Below are positions 1-6,880 of a stretch of 11,804 nt of DNA, in pieces (positions within the stretch are counted from its first letter, which is position 1; the number at the start of each line of letters is the position of its first letter). The notes beneath the pieces were generated by a model that made no database searches, had not been told where the DNA came from, and saw only the letters and a program-made list of their open reading frames with translations. The stretch is from JBBKWJ01 sp037968895. Lineage in GTDB: Bacteria; Actinomycetota; Acidimicrobiia; Acidimicrobiales; SZUA-35. The stretch covers positions 1 to 11,804 of the forward strand of contig JBBKWJ010000284.1 in assembly GCA_037968895.1 (NCBI GenBank), written 5' to 3'. The translations under genes were made by a program, and so were the position numbers.

Positions 1-378
1 TGGGTCGATGTCATCGACGCAGTTGAGTCAGTCGAGCGACTCGACGACGGTTCGGGTTTTGGGCTTGGCACCAAATGGCGTGAGACCCGGAAGATGTTCG
101 GAAAGTCGGCGACGGAGGAGATGGAGGTCGTCGAGTTCGTAGACGGCAGCTACTACAAGACATTCGCCGAGTCGCACGGCTCGAAATATCACTCTGAGAT
201 ACGCGTCACCCCAACTGACAAAGGGTGCACGTTGTCGATGGGTTTCGAGGGCGAGGCTCAGTCAACGATGGCCAAGGTGATGGACGCCACGCTCGGTCGG
301 TTGTTCCTCGGTGCTGCTCGCAAAGCGCTGAAGAAGGATCTCGCCGATATGGGTGCGGTCGCTGAGGCTGCGGCCTGA
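1..378 (+). CDS. SRPBCC-fold (START/polyketide cyclase-like) protein, 3' part only
   Basis: The reading frame is open from the first base and ends at TGA 376-378, so the window holds the last 125 residues; the start lies outside. The pattern fits the C-terminal part of an SRPBCC (polyketide cyclase/dehydrase, START-like) domain: a GTKWRET strand, a run of short beta strands separated by charged turns, then a closing amphipathic helix (MDATLGRLFLGAARKALKKD). Members of this superfamily bind hydrophobic ligands in a helix-grip pocket and have very varied roles, so no substrate can be named. Its stop codon overlaps the likely start of the next gene, and GAGG at 364-367 inside its last codons could serve as that gene's ribosome binding site, suggesting translational coupling. 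The family call is by fold pattern only. Confidence 0.7.
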   Translation, partial: WVDVIDAVESVERLDDGSGFGLGTKWRETRKMFGKSATEEMEVVEFVDGSYYKTFAESHGSKYHSEIRVTPTDKGCTLSMGFEGEAQSTMAKVMDATLGRLFLGAARKALKKDLADMGAVAEAAA

Positions 379-1376
379 GATCCAGATTCTTCACAACGAT
401 CGTCGCCGCGCTGTTGTGCGCATCATGCGGCAATAGTCAGCCGGCTGCGCTTAGCGCCACTGTTGTTGTGTCAGGCCTCGACGGCCCAACCCAGCTTGCG
501 GTGGCCGACAATGGCGACTGGTACGTCGCCCAGCTTGCCGGTGGCGAGGACGAGGCATCTGGGCAGATCGTTCGACTCGCGGCCGGAGACTTTGAAGGGC
601 CGCGCTCCGTCATCCTTGACGGTCTCGACAAGCCAACCGGCGTCGCTGTCTTCGCAGGGAGCATCTGGGTCATGGAGCGCAACCGTCTAGTTCGCTCAAA
701 CCTTGATGGTTCGAACGTGCGAGTCGTTGTCGACGACATGGTATTCAATGGTCGATCTGAGGGTTCGTTGACGGTTGACGGCGACCGCCTGTTATTCGAT
801 ACGTCAGGCCGTCTCGACGATCGCACCGAAAACCCGGTCGACCCGAGCACTTCGTCGGGAGTGTTGTGGGCGATAACCGCTGACGAGACAATTACACCAG
901 TGGCGTGGGGCCTCAAGCATGCCTATGCCCAGACTCGCGATATCGCCGGAGTGTTGTGGACTACCGAGCTTGCCGACGGCACGTATGACGGACAAGCTGC
1001 CGCCGACGAAGTCGTGGCGGTCGTGCCGGGAGCCGATCATGGTTGGCCTTGGTGCGTCGGTAACAACCGAGAGGTCGCCGAGTTCGGCGGTACCGACGAC
1101 GAGTGTTCTCTGGTGCCATCGTCCCAAGCCGTATTCTCGTTTGGCGCGACGCCGACGGGAATTGCCGTTGCTCCGTGGGATAAGGGTCAGCTTCTTGTTG
1201 CGTTGTGGGTTGCGGGCGACGTGGTGTCAATCTCAGCCGACCGGGTCGATGCGCCATCAACGCCGGTGGTTGTGTACGCCGACGCCGAACGGCCACAGCA
1301 TTTGCTCGTCGATGGCGATCGCGTCCTGCTGGTCGACCACGGATCGGGTGAGATTCTCGCCCTGGAAGAAGGTTGA
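375..1376 (+). CDS. Beta-propeller lipoprotein, glucose/sorbosone dehydrogenase-like
   Basis: The 333-residue product looks like an exported six-bladed propeller of the glucose/sorbosone dehydrogenase (GSDH) type. Visible GSDH-like landmarks, numbered from the proposed start, are GADHGWPWC at 219-227, a blade with GLKHAYAQTRD followed by GVLWTTE, and a late blade with ATPTGIAVAPWDKGQLLVAL. Cysteines 227 and 244 could form a disulfide. The usual GLRN segment reads GLKH, so PQQ binding or catalysis cannot be assumed. Start choice: the first common start is TTG 414, which has no Shine-Dalgarno and begins inside a hydrophobic stretch. Reading from CTG 375 gives a full lipoprotein signal (MRSRFFTTIVAALLCASC, lipid cysteine probably C18) with GAGG 7 bases upstream and a CTGA overlap with the preceding stop. 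CTG starts are rare, so the start is less certain than the gene. The product is probably anchored outside the cytoplasmic membrane. Confidence 0.75.
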   Translation: MRSRFFTTIVAALLCASCGNSQPAALSATVVVSGLDGPTQLAVADNGDWYVAQLAGGEDEASGQIVRLAAGDFEGPRSVILDGLDKPTGVAVFAGSIWVMERNRLVRSNLDGSNVRVVVDDMVFNGRSEGSLTVDGDRLLFDTSGRLDDRTENPVDPSTSSGVLWAITADETITPVAWGLKHAYAQTRDIAGVLWTTELADGTYDGQAAADEVVAVVPGADHGWPWCVGNNREVAEFGGTDDECSLVPSSQAVFSFGATPTGIAVAPWDKGQLLVALWVAGDVVSISADRVDAPSTPVVVYADAERPQHLLVDGDRVLLVDHGSGEILALEEG

Positions 1377-1382
1377 TTAGAT

Positions 1383-2150
1383 CTACCCGGCGATTGCAGC
1401 TTCGCGTTTGGCGTTAGCCATTCGGGAGAGCCACTCCGGATAGCCGTAGGAGCCAGCGATGCCTAGCCGCAGCTGCGGGGGAACTGGCTCGTGGCCAAGG
1501 AGTGTGCCCCATGCTGCCTGAAGAAGTTGATGGTGGTCTTCGTGATGGCCGAATGCGGCGAACGCGAAGCCCCACGCTGGCTTGTTGTCGACTGACAAGG
1601 CCACAATTTCAGCGTCGCATCCTTGCCCACCCATTGCCCGCGTCGCCTCGCTGAGGGGGAGTTCATCGCCAGCGGCATCGAACCGTCGTTTGACGACGGT
1701 CTTATTGACATTCATCCAGAGTTCGTTTTCGTGAAGATCGACTCGATCGTCGGCGGGGCTCCAGCGCTGCCACAGCTCAAGCTGCCCAATCTGGCCTTCT
1801 GCGGACGCAAAATACTCAGGCGGTTCCATTCGCAGCTTCAGCTCAAGTGTCGTGCCGAACCGCCGCTTGACGCCGGTGTCGTTCACGTCGTCGACGCGAT
1901 AGCTGTCCCAACGATCCTCGACGAGTCCAACGGTGTCTGCCCTCGTGAACCACGTCTGCACGTCCGCTGGCAGTGGACCATGAAAGAACCAGCGAACTTC
2001 AGTGGTCAGATCAACCGACGTGGCCACGACAGACGGCTGCGATTGGGAGAAATCAGTAACCAGGGAATCCGAGAGAGTAGCCGCGTTGGCGTGTGAGCTT
2101 ACTGCGAACACGGTTCTCTGTTCCCCTCGTGCGTGGCCGATGATTCCCAT
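1383..2150 (-). CDS. Conserved-looking protein of unknown function, possibly CYTH-like
   Basis: This is a 255-residue protein if read from ATG 2150. GTG 2111, with GAGGGG about 11 bases upstream, would give 242 residues and is a good alternative; TTG 2171 is also possible. I do not recognise the function. The ordered part begins at TTEVRWFFHGPLP and alternates charged residues in strand-like stretches (GVKRRF, TLELKLRM, QLELWQRWSP), loosely recalling CYTH/triphosphate-tunnel proteins, whose barrels are lined by such residues. The C-terminal half carries AWGFAFAAFG, a histidine-rich segment (GHHEDHHQLL) and ends with YGYPEWLSRM. The first 50 or so residues are polar and low in pattern, so they may be disordered or not translated. 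There is no signal peptide or membrane helix. It converges on the propeller gene with only 6 bases between stops, and diverges from the cyclase gene. The CYTH idea is inference only. Confidence 0.75.
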   Translation of the reverse strand: MGIIGHARGEQRTVFAVSSHANAATLSDSLVTDFSQSQPSVVATSVDLTTEVRWFFHGPLPADVQTWFTRADTVGLVEDRWDSYRVDDVNDTGVKRRFGTTLELKLRMEPPEYFASAEGQIGQLELWQRWSPADDRVDLHENELWMNVNKTVVKRRFDAAGDELPLSEATRAMGGQGCDAEIVALSVDNKPAWGFAFAAFGHHEDHHQLLQAAWGTLLGHEPVPPQLRLGIAGSYGYPEWLSRMANAKREAAIAG

Positions 2151-2163
2151 CGGAGGACTACAT

Positions 2164-2193
2164 CTCAGCAAAGCGCTTCCGTCGGATGCTGAG
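2164..2193. repeat. Inverted repeat, 7-bp arms, in divergent intergenic region
   Basis: CTCAGCA at 2164-2170 and TGCTGAG at 2187-2193 are perfect inverted copies separated by 16 bases. The spacer itself contains AAGCGCTT (2171-2178) and TCCGTCGGA (2178-2186), both self-complementary. The site lies between the divergent genes at 1383-2150 and 2317-3711, where promoters for both should lie, so it could be an operator. A chance pairing of 7-bp arms is also plausible. Confidence 0.35.
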
Positions 2194-2316
2194 AAGGGCC
2201 CAAGGTCCCCGGACTTTTGCCGAATTCACCGGGACGAAGGGTCTGGTTTTGTGGCCAAGCGGCCCATCGGCTTGTTTCGTCCTCAAGCGAGTATCGCCGG
2301 CCGTCGATGCTGTGAC

Positions 2317-3711
2317 ATGGAGCTTTTGACCGACGGCGCAACAGGAGAGGAACTCCTCGCCGCACGAACAAGCGTCTCGCACGTCATAAAGCACATCATT
2401 CGTGCGACGGCGGGATTCGCTGTTGCCTATGTGAGCGCCCGACTGACGGTCGATTGGCTGCGAGACGAATCAACGCTCGAAGCGCATCGTCTATTCGTAG
2501 AGATTCCGATCCATCTCGCCCTTGCCGGCTTCGCGCTTACCTTGACGTCAGCCCTGCCAATCGTAAAGGACCTCCTCGACGTCAAACGGCTGGTCACCAC
2601 AAACGAGCGAGAGTTGGCGGAACGAGCTGTTGGTCAACAATTCCTCCGGAACGTGCACGACGCGTTTGAGATGGTCGAAAACGAAAGCGAGCTCTTTCGT
2701 ATCTCGGGCCTCGCGCTCGGGGAACTGGCTCACAGCGAAGTCGGCGGCTCTGAGGTGTTGGTCGCCGACTCAAGCGGGGCCCACGTGCAACAGGCGATTG
2801 TTGCTGATGTCGGAACCGCGCCTGGCTGTGGCGTTCTCACCCCAGGTTCTTGCCCCGCCGTGCGTCGTGGTCAAACGTTGAAGTTTGCCGACCCGAACGG
2901 GTTGGCCACTTGTCCTCGGCTTCGTGAACGCAATCTTCCTGACGGGATGGGCGCCACGTGTATACCAATCACGATTCTTGGAACCCCAAGTGCCGTTTTG
3001 CACTCGACTTACGACTTCATTGAAAGCAACTTTGAGTATGAGAAGAAGGTCGACACTCTAGAAGGTGTTGCTTTGCAGCTTGGTGCCCGCCTCGGCATGT
3101 TGCGGGCGATGTCGCAGTCTCAACTACAAGCGGACACCGATCCTCTCACGGGATTACGAAACCGCCGCGCTTTGGAGAACGATGTGAGGGAGCTGCGATC
3201 GAACGGCCGTGACTTCGCCATTGCGATGCTGGACCTCGATAACTTCAAACGCCTCAACGACACGTTCGGACATGACACTGGCGATCGGGCATTGCGTCTG
3301 TTTGCTCGCGTGATGTCCGAGACGGTTCGCGACCACGACATTCTCTGTCGACACGGCGGTGAAGAGTTTGTAGTGGTGTTGCCAGGAGCCGATGTTGCAT
3401 CGGCAGCTGCTGTGTTTCATCGACTGCGTGAACGGCTGGCAGAGGCCGTGTCTGGATCGCAGGTTCCGGCGTTCACCGTCAGCGTCGGCCTGTGCGACTC
3501 GAGCTGGTCGAACGATCTGCAAGACCTTCTGAGATCTGCTGACCGAGCGTTGATGCTCGCGAAGACCCAGGGCCGGGATCGATTGATCATCGACGACCCA
3601 ACCTTAGGGACTCCGGTTGACGATTTTGGTCGGAGTTCGATTCCGAGCGAACTGCCAAATGACTTGAGCGACATCATGACATCGTCGACGGACGTCATAG
3701 AGCGATTGTGA
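2317..3711 (+). CDS. Membrane GAF-GGDEF diguanylate cyclase with four-cysteine sensor domain
   Basis: The 464-residue protein should make cyclic-di-GMP from two GTP. Order: two hydrophobic helices (about 23-46 and 62-83), a short charged linker, a GAF-like sensor (about 110-260), then a GGDEF domain (about 270-430). The GGDEF domain shows DPLTGLRNR at 275-283, the active-site loop GGEEF at 347-351, and an inhibitory site RDHD at 338-341 with the standard five-residue spacing, so it looks catalytically competent and feedback-inhibited. The GAF region holds cysteines 171, 179, 199 and 215, including the CPAVRRGQT stretch known to me from actinobacterial GGDEF proteins; they could bind a metal or sense redox state. 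About 35 polar residues follow the GGDEF domain. ATG 2317 lacks a clear ribosome binding site. GTG 2251, with GAAGG 10 bases upstream, is a credible longer start; the open frame extends further upstream but overlaps the opposite gene. Confidence 0.92.
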   Translation: MELLTDGATGEELLAARTSVSHVIKHIIRATAGFAVAYVSARLTVDWLRDESTLEAHRLFVEIPIHLALAGFALTLTSALPIVKDLLDVKRLVTTNERELAERAVGQQFLRNVHDAFEMVENESELFRISGLALGELAHSEVGGSEVLVADSSGAHVQQAIVADVGTAPGCGVLTPGSCPAVRRGQTLKFADPNGLATCPRLRERNLPDGMGATCIPITILGTPSAVLHSTYDFIESNFEYEKKVDTLEGVALQLGARLGMLRAMSQSQLQADTDPLTGLRNRRALENDVRELRSNGRDFAIAMLDLDNFKRLNDTFGHDTGDRALRLFARVMSETVRDHDILCRHGGEEFVVVLPGADVASAAAVFHRLRERLAEAVSGSQVPAFTVSVGLCDSSWSNDLQDLLRSADRALMLAKTQGRDRLIIDDPTLGTPVDDFGRSSIPSELPNDLSDIMTSSTDVIERL

Positions 3712-3721
3712 TGGCTAAAGG

Positions 3722-4489
3722 TCAGTAGCCCTCGGCGGCGATCATGGCCTGCAGGAGTTCGCCTATACCCTCGGGGAGAAGTGTCTGTAGCGGCGTTTCT
3801 TTTGCCTCGGCCAGATCGGCAAGCGCGTTGACAACATCGGCCGGGTCAAGCTGATCGGCCAGCACAATCTGCCGCACGACTGCATTCGTCTCATTGGCCG
3901 ATTCGTCGCCAGCATCGATGTACTCAGTGATGCCGTCAACCATGCGATCGTTGAATCCGGTGTTGTATGGACCAGGGTTGACCTTGGTTACGTCGATGCC
4001 GTGCGGTGCGAGCTCGTCGCGGAGGCTCTTGGTGAACGCTTCAACGGCATGCTTTGTCATGGAGTAAGGCGATGTGAGCGGTGAAGCGAGAATGCCCGCG
4101 ACCGACGACACATTGATAATTCGGCCCCAACCCCGTTCTTTCATTCCCGGAATCACGGCTTGAGACATGGCAACCATGCCAAAGACGTTCACTTCGAACA
4201 CGGCACGAACCCTCTCCATCGGCACCGTGGCCATAGGGCCCATCACGCCCATTCCGGCGTTGTTGATCAGCACGTCGACTTCCAGTGCCGCGACCTGGGC
4301 GACGTCTTCGGCCGACGTCACATCGAGCTTCATCGTCGTGAGTGCGGGGTTCTCGGCGCGCAGGTCGTCGGCCTGCGCGTTTGTCTCTGTGGTAGCGATG
4401 ACGGCGTGCCCGCGTGCAGCTAGCTCAATCGCTGCGCCCTTGCCGAAACCAGATCCAGCTCCGGTCACTAAGATCGTTCGCTTGTCCAT
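3722..4489 (-). CDS. Classical short-chain dehydrogenase/reductase (SDR)
   Basis: This 255-residue protein is a cytoplasmic NAD(P)-dependent oxidoreductase of the classical SDR family, at the usual length. The cofactor-binding motif TGAGSGFG is at 9-16, NNAG at 76-79 and the catalytic-tetrad Asn at 101. The catalytic Ser is at 129, with YSMTK giving Tyr142 and Lys146, and NPGP is at 171-174. All catalytic residues are present. The substrate cannot be told from sequence. ATG 4489 is preferred over longer readings because AGGAGG sits about 5 bases upstream (in the strand sense) and the Rossmann fold begins immediately after. It diverges from the nitroreductase gene across about 100 bases and converges on the cyclase gene with only 10 bases between stops, so it looks monocistronic. 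Confidence 0.94.
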   Translation of the reverse strand: MDKRTILVTGAGSGFGKGAAIELAARGHAVIATTETNAQADDLRAENPALTTMKLDVTSAEDVAQVAALEVDVLINNAGMGVMGPMATVPMERVRAVFEVNVFGMVAMSQAVIPGMKERGWGRIINVSSVAGILASPLTSPYSMTKHAVEAFTKSLRDELAPHGIDVTKVNPGPYNTGFNDRMVDGITEYIDAGDESANETNAVVRQIVLADQLDPADVVNALADLAEAKETPLQTLLPEGIGELLQAMIAAEGY

Positions 4490-4600
4490 CGTTGCCTCCT
4501 GGCATGTGTGACGAGGGTCGTCGCTAGTTGATAGTACATCGGCCTTGGCTTTCACGATTCGCTCGCGGCGCGATCTCAGGGCAGGATGGTGCATGGATTT
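4486..4600. promoter_or_regulatory. Divergent intergenic region between SDR and nitroreductase genes
   Basis: The bases between the two divergent starts should hold both promoters. Direct signals are a strong AGGAGG ribosome binding site for the SDR gene (minus strand, just above 4489) and AGGA at 4583-4586 for the nitroreductase, six bases before ATG 4593. On the minus strand TACTAT (4536-4531) is a weak candidate -10 box for the SDR gene, with no good -35 at the expected distance. No clear operator was seen. Confidence 0.3.
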
Positions 4601-5237
4601 TGATCTGACCCAGACCGACGCACTTCTCTCAACCACTCGGGCCGTTCGTAAGCGCCTCGATTTCGACCGTGACGTCCCGGACGACGTACTGCTCGAATGC
4701 CTCCAGCTCGCCGTTCAGGCCCCGACCGGCTCGAATCAGCAGGGCTGGCGATGGATGGTCATTCGTGATTCAGCGAAGAAGGAAGCATTGGCGGAGCTCT
4801 ATCGTGAGGCAGGCGGCGAATACCTCGCGGCCGCGGCAGCCGACGCTGATTCAGGGACGCAGCAAGGTCGTGTCATCGACTCTGCCAATTTCTTGGCCCA
4901 GAAGCTTGGCGAGGTTCCTGTCCTTGTCATCCCGATGATTGTCGGTCGCCTCCCTGATGCGAGCGCCAACTCGGCGGCCGGACTCATGGGCTCGATCATG
5001 CCTGCGATGTGGAGCTTCCAGCTTGCTCTGCGCAGCCGTGGTCTTGGCAGCTGCCTCACCACCTTGCACCTCGGCAAGGAGAAGGAAGCCGCCGAACTGC
5101 TTGGTATCCCTGAGCACATGACGCAGGCCGGGCTGTTGCCTGTCGCCTACACCAAAGGCACCGACTTCAAGCCGGCGAAGCGGCCACCAGTAGAACAGAT
5201 CACTTACCTCGACACCTACAAGAACCCGATCCGCTAG
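4593..5237 (+). CDS. Nitroreductase family FMN oxidoreductase
   Basis: The 214-residue protein has the nitroreductase fold that binds FMN and uses NAD(P)H to reduce nitro groups, quinones or related acceptors. The signature features are TTRAVRKRLDF near the N terminus (FMN phosphate contact), APTGSNQQGWRW at 43-54 (flavin binding), the dimer-core segment MGSIMPAMWSFQLALRSRGLGS at about 132-153 quoted here only by its ends, and the late GLLPVAYTKG segment. The last is followed by a KPAKRPP tail typical of mycobacterial and related actinobacterial homologues. ATG 4593 is chosen because AGGA lies six bases upstream and the family usually starts shortly before the arginine motif; an upstream TTG at 4545 adds 16 residues with no family likeness. 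Its TAG stop overlaps the stop of the convergent acyl-CoA synthetase gene. Natural substrate unknown. Confidence 0.92.
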   Translation: MDFDLTQTDALLSTTRAVRKRLDFDRDVPDDVLLECLQLAVQAPTGSNQQGWRWMVIRDSAKKEALAELYREAGGEYLAAAAADADSGTQQGRVIDSANFLAQKLGEVPVLVIPMIVGRLPDASANSAAGLMGSIMPAMWSFQLALRSRGLGSCLTTLHLGKEKEAAELLGIPEHMTQAGLLPVAYTKGTDFKPAKRPPVEQITYLDTYKNPIR

Positions 5238-6799
5238 CGAACCATTCGCTCCTGTCCTTCCCAATATGGCTTGCGTAGCTCGGTCTTGAGCACCTTGCCT
5301 GAGGGATTGCGGGGCAGCGCCTCGATCCAATCAATCGAAGTCGGGCATTTGTAGCCAGCCAGGTTCTCCCTGGCGTACGCAAAGACGGCGGCTTCCGTCA
5401 GCTCGTCCGACGTTCGGGTGATGATTGCTTTGACACTCTCTCCCCACTTCTCGTCGGGCACGCCAATAACCGCGATATCGGCAATCAGGGGGTGTTTCAT
5501 CAGCGCGTTCTCGATCTCGGCCGGGTAGATATTCTCGCCACCGGAGACGACCATGTCTTTGACGCGGTCGTGGATGTAAAGGTAGCCGTCGCGGAGATAA
5601 CCAGCGTCGCCGGTCTTGAACCATCCGTCTGGTGTGATTGCGGCCTTCGTCGCCTCCTCGTTTTTCCAGTAGCCCTTCATGACCTGCGCCGAACGACACC
5701 ACACTTCGCCAACCTCGCCGGCCTCAAGATCGGCGCCAGTCGCGGTGTCGACGATGCGAAGCTCGACGTCGCCCCAGAGGGCGCCGGCCGCTCGCAGCAG
5801 ATGACGCTTCTCGCCGCCCGGATCATGGTCTTCTGGCCGCAGGATGACGATGCCACCAGTTGTCTCAGTGAGTCCGTAGGCCTGAATGAAGTCACAGTTG
5901 AAGAGCTCCATGGCGCCAACGAGCACTTGTTCGGTGATCGGTGATGCCCCGTACACCATTGTTTGCAGCGACGACAGGTCGATGCCTTCTGACGGAACAG
6001 CGAGGCAAAACTGCAGAACCGCGGGGACCAATAGAGCGGTCGTAATCTTGTAGCGCTCAATAAGATTGAGAACGCCAACCGGGTCGATGTCTCGCATGAG
6101 AATGGCCGTGCCGCCCTGGGCCATCCCCGCGATGCCCCAACCGCTCCCGGCGATGTGAAACAGCGGCATAGCGACAAGGTTGACGCTGTCGTGGTCGAAG
6201 CACCACTCACCAGCGCCGACCGACATGCAGGTCATAAAGTTTCGGTTGGTGAGCTCGACACCCTTTGGGAGGCCGGTGGTCCCCGAAGTGTAGAGCTGGT
6301 AGCAGGTCATGTCCGGAGTCGCCGGCAACAGTGGATCGACGGCGTCGTAGCCTGCAAGCCACGATTCGTACTGCGGGTAGCCAGATGGGCCTGGGTCACC
6401 GATAACAACGATCGTCTCGACGGTCGTGAGTGTCATCTTTGCCAGATGGTCGAGGAACTCGGCGCCAACAAACAGAATCTTGGCGTCGGCGTTGTTGAGG
6501 ATGAACTCCATTTCTGGAGGAGCCAGTCGCCAGTTGACGGCAACCGAGACGGCATTAACCTTGGCGCCACCGAAGAGCTGGGTGAAGTACTGCGGTGTGT
6601 TTCGATCGAGAAAGGCAATCCGGTCGCCTTCGCCGATTCCGAGGGCAAGAAATGCTTGCGCGGCCTGACATGCTTCAGCATCGAGCTCGGCGTATGTCCA
6701 CTGCCGGTCGCCCGCGATCAGCGCCACCTTGTGAGGCGTAGCGACTGCGTGCTGCCTCGTGATATCGGCAAGTACCCCAACCTCGTCATTTCCGGCCAT
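5234..6799 (-). CDS. Acyl-CoA synthetase (AMP-forming, FadD-like)
   Basis: The 521-residue protein is an ANL-superfamily adenylating enzyme that activates a carboxylic acid, probably a fatty acid, as acyl-AMP and then acyl-CoA. The motifs run in order: P-loop YTSGTTGLPKG at 170-180, YGAS at 283-286, YGLTETT at 308-314 and TGD at 396-398. The hinge segment starting DRVKDMVVSGGENIYP lies at 411-426, and NPSGKVLK at 498-505 carries catalytic Lys502. The length is typical and all core motifs are intact. The specific chain length or substrate is not readable from sequence. ATG 6799 has AGGGGA upstream and fits the family start. It lies 81 bases downstream of the peptidase lipoprotein gene in the same direction and may share its transcript; its stop shares the palindrome CTAG with the nitroreductase stop. 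Confidence 0.95.
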   Translation of the reverse strand: MAGNDEVGVLADITRQHAVATPHKVALIAGDRQWTYAELDAEACQAAQAFLALGIGEGDRIAFLDRNTPQYFTQLFGGAKVNAVSVAVNWRLAPPEMEFILNNADAKILFVGAEFLDHLAKMTLTTVETIVVIGDPGPSGYPQYESWLAGYDAVDPLLPATPDMTCYQLYTSGTTGLPKGVELTNRNFMTCMSVGAGEWCFDHDSVNLVAMPLFHIAGSGWGIAGMAQGGTAILMRDIDPVGVLNLIERYKITTALLVPAVLQFCLAVPSEGIDLSSLQTMVYGASPITEQVLVGAMELFNCDFIQAYGLTETTGGIVILRPEDHDPGGEKRHLLRAAGALWGDVELRIVDTATGADLEAGEVGEVWCRSAQVMKGYWKNEEATKAAITPDGWFKTGDAGYLRDGYLYIHDRVKDMVVSGGENIYPAEIENALMKHPLIADIAVIGVPDEKWGESVKAIITRTSDELTEAAVFAYARENLAGYKCPTSIDWIEALPRNPSGKVLKTELRKPYWEGQERMVR

Positions 6800-6839
6800 A
6801 TGGTCCCCTTACGTCAGCTCGGGCCAATCTTTGCGCTAC

Positions 6840-6870
6840 CGCGGTGGTTTCCGCAAGGGGAACCGTCGCG
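6840..6870 (+). repeat. Imperfect inverted repeat between peptidase and acyl-CoA synthetase genes
   Basis: On the plus strand, 6840-6852 can pair with 6858-6870 around the loop GCAAG, giving a 13-bp stem if three G-U pairs are allowed. The core arms are GGTTTCC (6846-6852) and GGGAACC (6858-6864). In minus-strand RNA, the sense of both neighbours, the three G-U pairs become A-C mismatches, so the hairpin is weaker there. No T run follows on either strand, so it does not look like an intrinsic terminator. It may be a binding site or chance. Confidence 0.3.
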
Positions 6871-6880
6871 AACGATCCGG

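Noticed and set aside
2201..2217. Small hairpin (GTCC-CC-GGAC) followed by four T residues, terminator-like
   Set aside because: The stem is only four strong pairs, the T run is short, and it lies upstream of a gene rather than after one.
2002..2316. N-terminal extension of about 105 residues on the diguanylate cyclase
   Set aside because: It overlaps the 5' part of the opposite-strand gene and the intergenic region, and the translation has no family features; at most the part from GTG 2251 may be real.
4490..4636. Longer N terminus of the SDR, starting upstream at 4636
   Set aside because: The strong AGGAGG site and the immediate start of the Rossmann fold fix the start at ATG 4489; the extra residues show no family likeness and reach into the nitroreductase coding sequence.
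6762..6769. GCCGATAT on the minus strand near the start of the acyl-CoA synthetase gene
   Set aside because: It is inside the coding region downstream of the start codon and has TGAC instead of TAAA/TCAA at the proper spacing.
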